From Heterostelium album PN500 (lineage: Eukaryota > Evosea > Eumycetozoa > Acytosteliales > Acytosteliaceae), in assembly GCF_000004825.1 (NCBI RefSeq), contig NW_008805073.1, positions 1,240,001 to 1,304,000 of the forward strand: a stretch of 64,000 nt of DNA, written 5' to 3'. Positions 10,951 through 21,985 of the stretch are shown one piece after another. The notes under the pieces are model-generated. The model was given only the letters and a program-made list of their open reading frames with translations, was not told the DNA's origin and made no database searches. Position 1 is the stretch's first letter; every line of letters begins with the position of its first letter. Both the position numbers and the translations under genes were made by a program.

Positions 10951-11808
10951 TTTTTTATTTTTTTTATTTAAATTTTCACACACCTTCAAAGTTAAATGGT
11001 TCCAACAAAAAAAAAAAAAACAAATCTAAATTCGACTCCAAAACTATGAAAGTACCCATATTAGAAAAGTTTTTTTTTTATTAATAAAAAAAATATATAT
11101 ATATTTTTTTAAACAAATATCATTAATTAAAAAAATGTTTGAAAATCTTGGACTTTTATTCCAACAATTTCATTGGAGCCAACAATTGAACCATTTGGAG
11201 GCGATCGTCGTTAATTAGATCAAAAATCATCTCATTTTATAAAATTTCATACATTTTATTATGAAATAAAATTTCTTTATATTTACATTTAATTTTTTTT
11301 TAATGTTAAATACAATTTGGCCAACCAAATTCTCCCAAAATCATAAATTTATTAATATTTACAGTAACTTGATGTTTGGTTGTTTAAAATAATCATTCAG
11401 TCAGAAACATTTGTAAATAAGTTACTTTGTTGAATTACCCCCACTCTAAATTTTCTTAGATTTGTTCTATTACCATTTATTATCTTGACAGCTATTATTT
11501 AATATATTATTTGGCCTTTGGTCTCTCTTGTTTTTTTTTAACAAAAAAAAAAAACAAAAAAAAAACCAGAATAGTTGGTTCTAAAAGGTACCAACTTCCA
11601 AAAAATATTAATATATATATATTATTTGTCAGTAATCATCATCGAAATCAAATCTCCAATCCTACCCACATCCACAGATTTACATTTCAAAGTTAGTAAT
11701 TTCACCTGACATTACCTATTCGCAACATTGTCGTCAACTCTATTTGTAGTAAAAAATAGTAGTTTGGTTAACTTTGTGAAATCCAACCCCTTTTCACAAA
11801 ACTAAAGT

Positions 11809-11824
11809 CATCCAATCATTGCTT
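11809..11824. promoter_or_regulatory. CCAAT-containing 16-mer, copy 2
   Basis: Second exact copy of CATCCAATCATTGCTT, about 320 bases before the NF-YC start codon. Exact repetition of 16 bases in otherwise non-repetitive DNA is the evidence; regulatory use is inference. Confidence 0.35.
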
Positions 11825-12145
11825 GATATCAATTAATATTGTTTCCCAAATTCACCCATCTATTTTTTTTACCTATTTATATACTTTTTTTTGTGTGATA
11901 TTATTTTAAATTATTTATTTTACATTTTTAATTTATTAATTTCATTTACACATTATAGCTTCACACACACTGTATTGTTTTATACTTTTTTTTATTGTTG
12001 AGTTCTAATAACTACCCCCCACTTGGTGGTTATTTACATTATTCAAATCAGCAGCAATAAAATCAAACAATTACATATATCCAAATAATTACCATTATTT
12101 ATAAACTGATATTTTTTAAAAATTTAAAAAAATTTCAAAACAAAT

Positions 12146-13589
12146 ATGGAGAGTGCTGCAAGTGCTACACTTGGTAACAAGGTTAAACAACTTCATATTA
12201 ATACCAATTATTCTCCTCTATTTAATTCGTCCTCTATCTCTCAACAACATTCGCCTGTATCTCTATTACCTCCCTCACTCTCTACAGAACATCCTCCTCA
12301 GCAAGCCTACTCTTCTCCATTTCCAGAAAACCAATCAATGATGCAGCCAATTTCATTTTTGGGCTCACCTGGTTCCTTCCCGAGTCCGCACCACCACCAT
12401 GGTCTGGCGAATCCACCGATTCCTCCATACCCAAAACCTGGAAATTCGTTCATTGTTGAAAATAAATTATTTTCGCCAACCATTCCAACTCCAAATCTCT
12501 CATCACCACAACCTCAAACCACACAAACCAACCAACAAACTTCACATTACCACAAACAACTACATCAACATTTGGAAAACAAACTATCACAATTCTGGAG
12601 AAACCAGATAAAAGATATTTCAAAGATGGAGGATTTCAAAACAACTCATGAATTACCTCTTGCAAGAATTAAGAAAATAATGAAATCCGATGAAGAAGTA
12701 AATGTATGTAAATAAATAATAATTAATAAATAATATGAAATATATTTACTAATAATAATCTTATAATTCTAGAAAATATCAGCTGAAGTACCTATGTTAT
12801 TTTCAAAGGCTTGTGAATTATTTATTTTGGAAATCACTTTGAGATCATGGGTTCATACTGAAATGAATAAAAGAAGAACATTGCAGAGAATCGATATTGC
12901 CAATGCCCTTTCAAGATCCGATGTATTTGATTTTCTAATTGATATTGTTCCAAGAGATGAAATGAGAGGTCCAAGGCTCGATAGAAAATTATTGGTAAAT
13001 ATTAAAAAAAATAATAACTTTACTTATTTTTATTAACATATTATATTTCTATTAGGATGAAATGCATAGAGGTAATTATAATCCAGATTTTCTTCAATAC
13101 TATCAGATACAACAGATGGCAGATAATCAGGCTGGTATTAAGAGATCATACTCTATGGAAATCACTCCATCCAACTCTGAACAAATAAGCCCATCTAGTA
13201 GTCCTAAAAAGAGAAGTCTGTCACATGATTTTTCAAATGGAGAGAACGGTGGTCCCACAGTTGGACAACCTACCTCATACATGTTTGAAAATAGCAACAG
13301 TAGTAGTATGCATGGACTCCACCACATTGTAGACCATCACAATATGCTGCCACCATCACCCTCCTATAATATTCCAAGTATACTAAATTACAGCAATCAG
13401 AATATCTATCAGCCAGGTGCAACCACTGGAAACGGCAATTTAAATGCTAACCACGAAATACTACATCACAACAATAGTAGTCAACCTCATCACCATCACT
13501 TTTCGAACAGCAGTAACCATAGCAATGAGCTGAACCCAAATGCTCATCAATTTCATCAATATTATTTTCATGATGAACATGGAAAATAA
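12146..13589 (+). CDS. nfyC: Nuclear transcription factor Y subunit gamma (NF-YC / HAP5)
   Basis: Three exons, 12146-12703, 12773-12994 and 13056-13589, give 437 residues with consensus GTATGT/GTAAAT donors and TAG acceptors in phase. The histone-fold domain spans about residues 170-255: [16 protein letters not shown], then [39 protein letters not shown] and [13 protein letters not shown]. This is the classic NF-YC/H2A-like fold, including the A(R/K)IKKIM start and the NKRRTLQ..DI motif. Before it, [16 protein letters not shown] matches the conserved NF-YC N-terminal helix. Both flanks are Pro/Gln/His/Asn-rich and low-complexity, typical of dictyostelids. In the family this subunit pairs with NF-YB and recruits NF-YA to bind CCAAT boxes in the nucleus. 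Confidence 0.95.
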
Positions 13590-13891
13590 TTGTAAATAAT
13601 AATCAATCAAATATCTAAAACAAAATCCTGTCATAACTATTATTATTTTAAAATCTTAAACAAAACAATTAATCAATCAAACAAAAATTTAAAAAGTATA
13701 CTTTTAATCTTGTGTAAATCAAATAAGTAATTTGTTCAAGAATAAGAATTTGTATTTTTACTATCTTAGAAATCTCCCAATCCCAAAATAAATAAAATAA
13801 AATTTAAAAAACAAAAAACAATTAACAAATAATAATATATTGTTATCCTCCTAAATATATAATATATTTTATTATTCTCTATTTCTTCTTT

Positions 13892-15490
13892 TTAATTCGA
13901 TTGAAATGGTGATGTTTTATATTTCGATTGATGGTAGTCTACTTTATGTTTTAGTACAACACCCTTTAGATGCTTTCCAACACGTTCATCACCTACTCTC
14001 CAACGGAAATCTACATCTTGTTCGAGTGATTGTAGATTCTTAAATCCTTTTAATTTAACAAATGGAAGTACCGATGAAGTGTGTTTAGCGATTCTGGTCT
14101 GATCGGAAAACTTTGCTGTCTCTATATTTAACTTTTCAAATTCAAGTTGTTCCTCTGTCTTTTTAGTTGGTATTTCTTTTTTTTTGTTGTTGCTGTTGTT
14201 ATTGTTATCACCTTCTTCAGCCATATAATCTTCTACACCGAGTTGTCGCAACCATTGTTCCTCTCGGACCTGTCTGGTATTTACAAAGCTGACTACGTAA
14301 CCACCTTCGTTCAACAGTGGGAGTGCCATATCCAACAACTCTCTATAACGATTCTTTGTGGTGAATACACCAAACTTATAACCTCTTGCCATTGTGGGTG
14401 GATCGAGAATGATCACATCGAAACCCAGTGATTTATTCTTCATTTCCAACAGCTTTGAGAATACATCCTTCTCGATGAACCGGTGGAAATTGACATCTAC
14501 ATCATTCAACTCAAAGTTCTTCTTGGCAATCTTGTGGTACTGACGTGAGTTGTCGATGTTGTACGAAGAGATCTTGGTGCCGTGCAACGCTGGAATCAAT
14601 GAGAACGAGCAGGTATGTGAGAATGTATTGAGAATCGATCCACTGTCTCTGCCGTCGAATAGCGATTTAACATATTGACGATTGCTACGCTGATCCAAAA
14701 ACAATCCCGTTGATGCAATATCGTTGAGATCAATCTGTACTTTCATTCCGTTCTCCTCTACGACCAAGTCAAAAAATCCATCTTTTCTCTTAACTGCATC
14801 GCCCATATAATGTTTGCAAACGGGATGACCAGATTTAAACTTTGTCTTCCAATATACACCTTTCTTTCCAGTTTGTTTCAATAGATATTCACTTACAAAG
14901 TTGATATGATTTGACCAAAATTCAGAGTGTGTCTAAATATATATATATAAAAAAAGAGTAAAAAAATAGTTAATAATCACCAAATTATTATTGTTGATAT
15001 TGTTGATTGATTTATACATACAGTAATTTGTAAGTAATCACCAAATACTTCAGCAATTAAACCAGGTAATCCATCACCTGTTTCATTGATTAATCGATAT
15101 GCTGCATTCTTTGATATATCAAGTTTACCGAGTTTACTCATCTCTTCACGATATCTAATGGCATCATCTATTGAATGTCTAAAGATAAATATGATATGAT
15201 GATAATGATGTTTAATGAAAATCATTCTTTTATTTTTAAATAAAAAGAATCGAACTATATAAATACCTTAAATATGATTGATCAAAATCTTGATGTTCAT
15301 ATGAAAGTATACGAATAGGTGGATCCATTGTGGTATCTACCAAAGCAATACCCGAAAGATCTTTTGCATTGTTGAATGGTACAAATCCTGTTCTACTATT
15401 AAAGTCTTTCAGAAATGTACTCGAAAGATTATATGTTTTCTTTTGAAGTTGATGTTCTAGAGCTGCTGCTACTTTTAATACATTATTCAT
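13892..15490 (-). CDS. RlmI-like SAM-dependent RNA methyltransferase
   Basis: Three exons on the minus strand (15490-15267, 15178-15022, 14932-13892) join in phase to 473 residues. Residues around 100-127 contain INETGDGLPGLIAEVFGDYL, the signature seen in RlmI/YccW proteins before the catalytic domain. The Rossmann methyltransferase domain follows: STGLFLDQRSNR near residue 200, the SAM-binding SILNTFSHTCSFSL near 225, and the catalytic-type DPPT near residue 304. Bacterial relatives methylate cytosine in 23S rRNA; the eukaryotic substrate is not established here. An organellar or nucleolar target is possible. The PUA domain of bacterial RlmI is not obvious in exon 1. Because an AG lies just before the ATG, an extra upstream exon cannot be excluded. 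Confidence 0.85.
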
Positions 15491-15542
15491 CTTAAATAAA
15501 TATAAATATTTAATTTATTACTTTATAAATTAAATAATGACT

Positions 15543-15584
15543 AGACGAAAAAAAAAAACGAATCATTCGTTTTTTTTTTTGTCT
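15543..15584. repeat. Near-perfect hairpin with A/T core
   Basis: AGACG, A(11) and CGAAT on the left face ATTCG, T(11) and GTCT on the right around a single central base. The stem is about 20 bp with one unpaired G. It sits in the gap between the divergent methyltransferase and CPSF-A-family genes. Confidence 0.75.
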
Positions 15585-15634
15585 AAAGAAGTTTGTTATT
15601 TATTTGTTGGAAATTAATAAAATGTTTTTTATAG

Positions 15635-15818
15635 ATAGAACATCTATATCTAAGTTTTTATCAACTAGGTGCACTTAAATTAGAAGTTCAAGTAGATCTA
15701 TTGTTTATAACTTCAAAAAGAAATAAAATAATTCTAACAGAAATCACTACATATGATTAATGTAGTTATTCTCTACCATTGCGTCGTGATTCAACTCAAT
15801 AAAGAATAGGTGTTCTAT
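15635..15818. ncRNA. Possible structured non-coding RNA in a divergent promoter region
   Basis: A 13-bp closing stem pairs 15635-15647 with 15806-15818 (one G-U wobble). It encloses at least two further stems: GAAGTT/AACTTC at 15683-15714 and ACTACAT/ATGTAGT at 15746-15766. The sequence AATTTTTG follows the closing stem and resembles an Sm-type site. No known snRNA, tRNA or dictyostelid class I RNA signature is recognised, and I do not see the CCCATAA upstream element used by many dictyostelid small RNA genes. Pairing by chance in A+T-rich DNA is the main alternative. Confidence 0.3.
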
Positions 15819-16045
15819 TATAATTTTTGTTATAAACATAAATAATTAGAAAAAATTAAATATTAAACTAATCGTATCTTTATTTTAATTAAAAAAGATA
15901 TTAAATCTAAAATACTTTGAAGTTCAAAACACCTGTCCTGTTTGTGGTGGCAAAAAAAACCATTACATTCGTCCAAACACAAAAGCTTTTGTGTTTTTTG
16001 TTAATTACCTACCAAATATAGTTATTTATTAATACTCAAAGTGAA

Positions 16046-19000
16046 ATGAATGAATCTTTAAATAATAGTAGTAGTAGTAATAGTAGTAGTGGTAATAACT
16101 CACCTTCTTTAGAAAATGTTGGCAATAACAACAACAATAGGTCATCCTTTTACTATTGTAAAAATATTTCTAAACCATGTACCATAACACATTGTACAAC
16201 AGCAAGACTTAGAAATACTACATCATCCTCTTCTCTTACTTATAATAATGATAGTAATAATAATAAAGATATTATATTACTAAAAGGATCATACTTGGAG
16301 ATCTACCAATTCAATATACACTCTACCAATCTTAAACTACAAGATGAAACTTATTTATTCTCAATACCTAAATCCATTGCTGTTCTATCTTCATCTTCTT
16401 ATTTACAACAACAACAACAACAACAACAGCAGCAGCAGCAACAAACATCAATAACAACTACAAGTAGTAGTACATCATCATCTTCTTCAACAACACCAAC
16501 AAAGAGTATAATTAAACCAATTAAATTACTATCACCAATTAAGAAACCACAACCATTATCTGTAAATTCACAACTAAATCAACAGAGATTCGAGTTGGAA
16601 CCGAATATCTATATCGATGCAAGCTTTAGAAATAGAGATATGTTACTGATGACCTCTGACTCTGGTTATCTATCTGTGCTCTCTTGGTCAGAGAAATATC
16701 AACAACTAGTTGCCGTCCAACAGCTATTCCTTGCACCACCCAATTCACCATCACCTTTACACTCATCATCATCGTCTTCGCAACAGAATCAATTCAATGC
16801 TAAAGATCTAGGCAAACAAATCATTGTTTCTTCATGGTAAGTATGTTGTTTAAACAACTGATTAACCTATTTATTTGCATTTTAATTAACATTATCTCAA
16901 TCAATGTTTGTTTGTTTGTTTGTTTGTTTTATTTTTAGTAATAGAATCATAGCAATCTCTGCATATAAGAACAACATATCGATACTACCTGTACAGAATG
17001 ATCTTTCCAACAAATATGAAATATTCTCAAAGCGAATAGATATCAAATTGAATGGATTCATAAGTACATTGGGATTCTTAGATTCTGATAGTAATTCAAA
17101 CTTTATATATTTACAAGTTACTATTGATACTATGTATGTTAAAGATAACTATAACTCTAACTATGTATAATATGATTATATTAATAAAGTCATAAATCTT
17201 AAAGCAATGAATCAAAAATTCATATATATAGATACGACTATAAGAATTCCAATGCTACTTCTATCGCTACTTTGATATCGAGTGAAATACGTCCATATAA
17301 ATTTATATCTATTCCACAATCCACTACACAATTCTATTTAATTAATGTTTGTATCGTTAAGTGTAAATATTTACTTATAAGTTTAGTTACTAACCAATAT
17401 ATATATTATTTTGTATATTTATTAATAATACACAGAGAGATGAAAGAATAATAAAGATGGAATTGGATATTCTCAACTCTACATTAAAACAGATATCAAA
17501 CACATCACTCTTCAATCGAAATAACAATAACAATCAATCGATATCTACAATGGGTGTTGATTCTGAATTAATAACATCATTTATATGGTTAAATAATAAT
17601 AATAATAATAATAATGAAAATATGATAGATATTGATAATGAACCATATTTACTATTATCAAGTGATAATGGTACATTGTTTAGAGTGGATCTAAACAATG
17701 AGATTACATTGCTAAAGGAGGTGAATCCAATTCAACATTTATTAAATCTTGGAAACGATCATATAATGACAACCGGTGATATTTGTGATGGTGGTATATT
17801 TAAAGTAACTATTAATAACTATTTAATATGTTCAGCCTTAGTCTAAGATTATTTTAAACTAATTACTATTCTGATGTTTTGATCAATAATAGATGGAAAA
17901 AGATGGTACATTAAGTAGTACTGATAGTACAATACTAAACTATTCACCGATTGTCGATCTTTGTATAAAACCATCGAGTGTACTTCAAGATTCGACGTCA
18001 CTACTGATGTGTTGTGGTGGTGGTAACACTGTTGGTCAGCTCTACTCACTAGAATATTGTATTCCACAATCATTTCTTGGTTATATTCAAATTCAATTGT
18101 ATGTATATCAAATGTTTTATTGTTTAAACAAAGAGGTAACTTTAAAGTATATATATATACTAACAACAAATTAATTAATGTATCTTATTAATAGTGAACT
18201 ATCTGAGATTTGGAACTATCCTATTCAGAGTAATAATACCCAACTAAAGAATAGTTCATTGATTGTAGTTGGCTGTGAGAGATACTCTAATATTACGATG
18301 GTATTTAGGTTGAGTGATGTGTGCAACATCGATGAGTATTCCGAGGAATCTGGATTCATTTTGAATGAATCGACGGTCTATAGTAATCAGGTCGGTGCAG
18401 GCGCTGGATATCTGCAGTGTACCTCACAGAGAGTGCGATGGATATCGCCCGACTTTTCGAGACACATCGATTGGATGCCAGCCGACAACCATTTGGACAT
18501 TGGTCACATCATCGATTGCACATCGAGAGACAGCGATATCATATTGTTTGGAAACAACTCTAATACCATAGTGTATCTACGTATCGACCGGCAATCGACA
18601 TTCCAACTGATCGCAACCAAGACATTCGAAAGTGCCATATCCATCATTGAGATAGTACACCCCGGAACACTGAAACAATGTACCAACCAAGAGAGATCGA
18701 TCGTTTCCAATCTACTGTTTGTTGGTACATGGAATAGAGAGATACATGTTATTTCACTTGGTGGACAACACCAGTCGTCTACTGCTACTACTGCTACTGC
18801 ATCAGTTGCTGCTGTTACTTCACCTCTAGATATATTATATAGTGTCGGTGAACTCTCTGGTATTCCTCATTCTATAAAACTGGTTAGGCTTGGTGATAGA
18901 AGTGACACTCATTTAAAGATCATCGCTGGTTTGAAAGATGGTTATCTATTGCGTTGGGAATGGGATAATCTGTTGGCCGATCCATTCAGTTCATCTATGT

Positions 19001-19270
19001 ACTCCAAGCAATTCTCAAGAGTACACGTTTTGATTAGTTGCCCGTATGACAATGACCAAGGTGCACTCGTAATCAGTGAAGAAAAGATGTACTATCTGAC
19101 ATTCAAGAAGACACATCCTATCATTTCAAAGGTTGCTTTCGATGGTGCATCCAGTGCAATATTGAAAAGCGATAGTAATACAATCATATTCACCAAACCA
19201 CAAATCGGTGTTGGACTACTCTCTGTTGACCTAACAAAGAGTGTTCTTATCTCACCTCTACAATCAACTG

Positions 19271-19321
<51 letters not shown>

Positions 19322-20847
19322 GCAGTGAAGATGTAAGTAATAAGAACAATAATCATATATGCTCTATATATCATCATCATTAATTATATCTACTAATTTA
19401 TTGATTTATTTTAATACACTGCATAGAACCCAAAGAGAGTAATCTATCTACAGGATTATAATATAAATGCTATTCTATATGAAGATTACATTGTTTTGAG
19501 AGATATAGATAATCAAACTACCTACTACAAATATCAACATAAATTAAAAGAAATTAGATTCTTAATTTGTAAGTAATATATATCTTTGATTAGTTGTAAC
19601 TAGTGTATGTTAATAATTTGTGTTTTATTTTAAACCAGATTGGCAATCAAAGAATATTATAGCATTTGGTGGTGAAATAGATCAAGTTAAAGCCAATAGA
19701 GGTATATTGTATTTAACGTATTTGAAAAAGAAACAAGATACCACTGCCAATGAATACACTGGCGAGACAGAATCTATTGAAACTACAAGTCCTATATATT
19801 CGATGACACCGCTTGAGAATGACAAATATATCATATCGACAGAGAAAGATACAAAGATAATGACTTTAGAGAATACTATCACTGGCGTTCAGATGATACC
19901 GTCTTTGGCGTCAGCAGTAGACCTTGCCTACCAAAACAATAGAATAATGGTTGGAACACAAAACACTGGTTTAAAAGTCTACCGATATACTCAATCTCTT
20001 AACAATCAACCAGACACACTTGGCAAGTTAAAATAGTATGTAACAAGATGATGACGATAGACAACTAAATTTTAATATATATTTACTACCCTATATTTAA
20101 AAGTCAACAAACACCAATGCTTACTTCTAGTTGTTTATTTTTATCGCCCGATGAATATGTTATTGTAGACATATTTGGTAATATATCAGTACTACATGAT
20201 AACTCTGGTATGATATTAAATTGTATCGATACTACTTTGACATCTAGCTACTAACTTGAAGCGCTCATTAATATTATAGATCCATCCAATGAAGATAGAA
20301 ATACAACTTTAGATACTATAGCCAATTTCAGTATAAAAGAATCTTGTACAAAACTACATAGAGTAAGTAAACTATTAATTAATTAATCTATGAAATTTCG
20401 AACAATGTAAACATTGAGATTAACTGTAGAGTTGATTGGTTTGTTTGGTTGACTACTAACTCTTTGATATTTATTTTTCAATAGATTGATAATAATCGTT
20501 TAATTGTTGGAGGTGGATTGGGTGGTGTTCACATGATCTCTAAAATCAATAACACCAAAGATTATGATTTGTTGCTAGAGCTACAGCGTCGCCTCTGTGA
20601 ATTCAAGCTGACTGCACCACTACTGTCAAACGACCACCTTTGCTACCGATCAGAGATGTCAATGATGCGCAATGTGTTGGACGGTGAGATGCTTGCCCAA
20701 TTTCTATGTCTCCCTGAAGACTGTCAAATCAGAATACTCAAAGTCATACAGAATCTAGAATATCTAGACTTAAAAATCAATGATTTCCTAAATAGAACAA
20801 CCACATTATTAGAAACAATTTGTGAATTGTGTTTAAATAATAAATAA
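16046..20847 (+). CDS. CPSF-A / DDB1 / SF3B3-family beta-propeller protein
   Basis: Eleven exons can be joined in phase: 16046-16836, 16939-17133, 17232-17346, 17436-17804, 17893-18098, 18195-19332, 19427-19568, 19639-20035, 20131-20207, 20280-20362 and 20485-20847, giving 1291 residues. The N-terminal third resembles the MMS1_N propeller (ILLKGSYLEIYQFN; later LNYSPIVDLCIKPSS, compare NYSPIVDLCV in DDB1). The C-terminal third resembles the CPSF_A region, with the GGLGGVHMISKI strand and DGEMLAQFLCLPEDCQ near the end, where DDB1 has DGDLIESFL. Family members scaffold ubiquitin ligases, the U2 snRNP or 3'-end processing. Which paralogue this is cannot be settled here; a divergent CPSF-A-domain protein is more likely than DDB1 itself. 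Gln and Asn runs at about residues 120-130 and 615-635 are species-typical insertions. Confidence 0.85.
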
Positions 20848-21917
20848 ATAGATTTTGCGTAGCTGAGTTGTTTTCTCTATCGCAGCAATTAAATTACTCT
20901 CCACAAATCAAAACAAAACATGATCATTCAAAAATAATAAAAAGTTGAAACGGAATAGGAATAGCTAAGCATGAATAAACACAAATAAAACACAATTTCT
21001 CAGTAAGTTTGCACGTTTTTGATTAACAGTCTTTTTTGATCACATAGCATACAGATTTTGGTCCTCTGAAAATTTATATCTTCATACTAAGTTGCAAAAA
21101 TCAGTGTGCGAACATCTTTTGAAAAATTCGATCCCTGACAATGTTGAAAATGGGCAACTTTGAACTATTTTTGGTTAATTTGTGTTGAATGATCAGCCAG
21201 ATACCACTATTTTTATTTGTGCAAAAAAAAAAAAAAAAGTAATGGTATGATCATTTTATTTTTATATTTTTATTTTTGTTTTTTGGTCATCTGCAGCAAG
21301 TTGCCATCAACTTGAAGTTGGAATTTTTTTTATTTTTTTTTTGTTTTTCATTTGATTAGATTTGTTTTATGCTTTTTTTTGTTGGGGAAGTAGTTTTTCT
21401 CATTAGATCCACACAAGGCACGGTTTTTTTTTTGTTTTTTTTTTTTTTGTTTGCAAACCATTGAAAATCTCTTTTTACAGTGGCAGGGGGGTGTCGTTTC
21501 TGGGGGAATCGATCAATAACAAAATCATTTAAACTTTTGTTTTCCAATGATTTTAAAATAGAAAAGAAATTATCATGCTGTGAGAGAACACCATTTCCAC
21601 GCATAGTTTTTTTCAACAAAAATAAATATGTTGTAAACGAAAGATTTATAGATACTCCAACACATTCAATACCACTAAATTCTTGCAATTTTATGATTGG
21701 ATTAAAACTAACAAGTTGTTTGTCCAAACAAAAGCCAACATCATCAAACCTACCATCATTTTGATTTACTCAATGTTTTTATATAACATATTTAGAAATT
21801 ATTTATATAATTGATATATAATAATTTATTTATACTTAGAATATTTCAAGAAAGATAATAGTAATTTATAGTTTTTAAGAAAATAGTAGCAGAAATTTAA
21901 ATAGTTTAGTTTTTTTA

Positions 21918-21949
<32 letters not shown>

Positions 21950-21985
21950 ATTTTATTATTAATATTTCAATAACATTTTCAGAAA
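20848..21985. other. Intergenic region with an unassigned open frame
   Basis: About 1.1 kb. It contains A- and T-runs (21220-21238, 21420-21450) and, on the minus strand, a frame open from about 21773 to 21356 without an ATG. That frame reads GRFDDVGFCLDKQLVSFNP and later SLNDFVIDRFPQKRHPP before degenerating into Lys/Asn repeats. The composition of the first 100 residues looks protein-like, but no family is recognised. It may be a gene fragment or a missed exon. The plus-strand frame at 21480-21764 is its shadow. Nothing else is seen. Confidence 0.4.

Larger units (their letters stand above)
7984..12145. other. Long A+T-rich non-coding region
   Basis: More than 4 kb without a convincing gene. 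It is made of A- and T-runs, CA-rich stretches (for example near 9170-9240 and 9590-9660) and short palindromes such as CTACATC..GATGTAG near 8939-8957. Small open frames at 8514-8705, 9465-9746 and 11511-11696 are low-complexity and have no family resemblance. The distal part is presumably the promoter region of the NF-YC gene. The only structured element I can support is a repeated CCAAT-containing 16-mer, listed separately. Confidence 0.6.

Noticed and set aside
15819-16045. Known snRNA or class I RNA in the CPSF-A-family upstream region
   Set aside because: No diagnostic sequence (no U1-U6 core, no CCCATAA element) could be found.
19092-19349. Minus-strand frame with a long Leu run
   Set aside because: It is the complement of the AAT (Asn) repeat in the CPSF-A-family gene.
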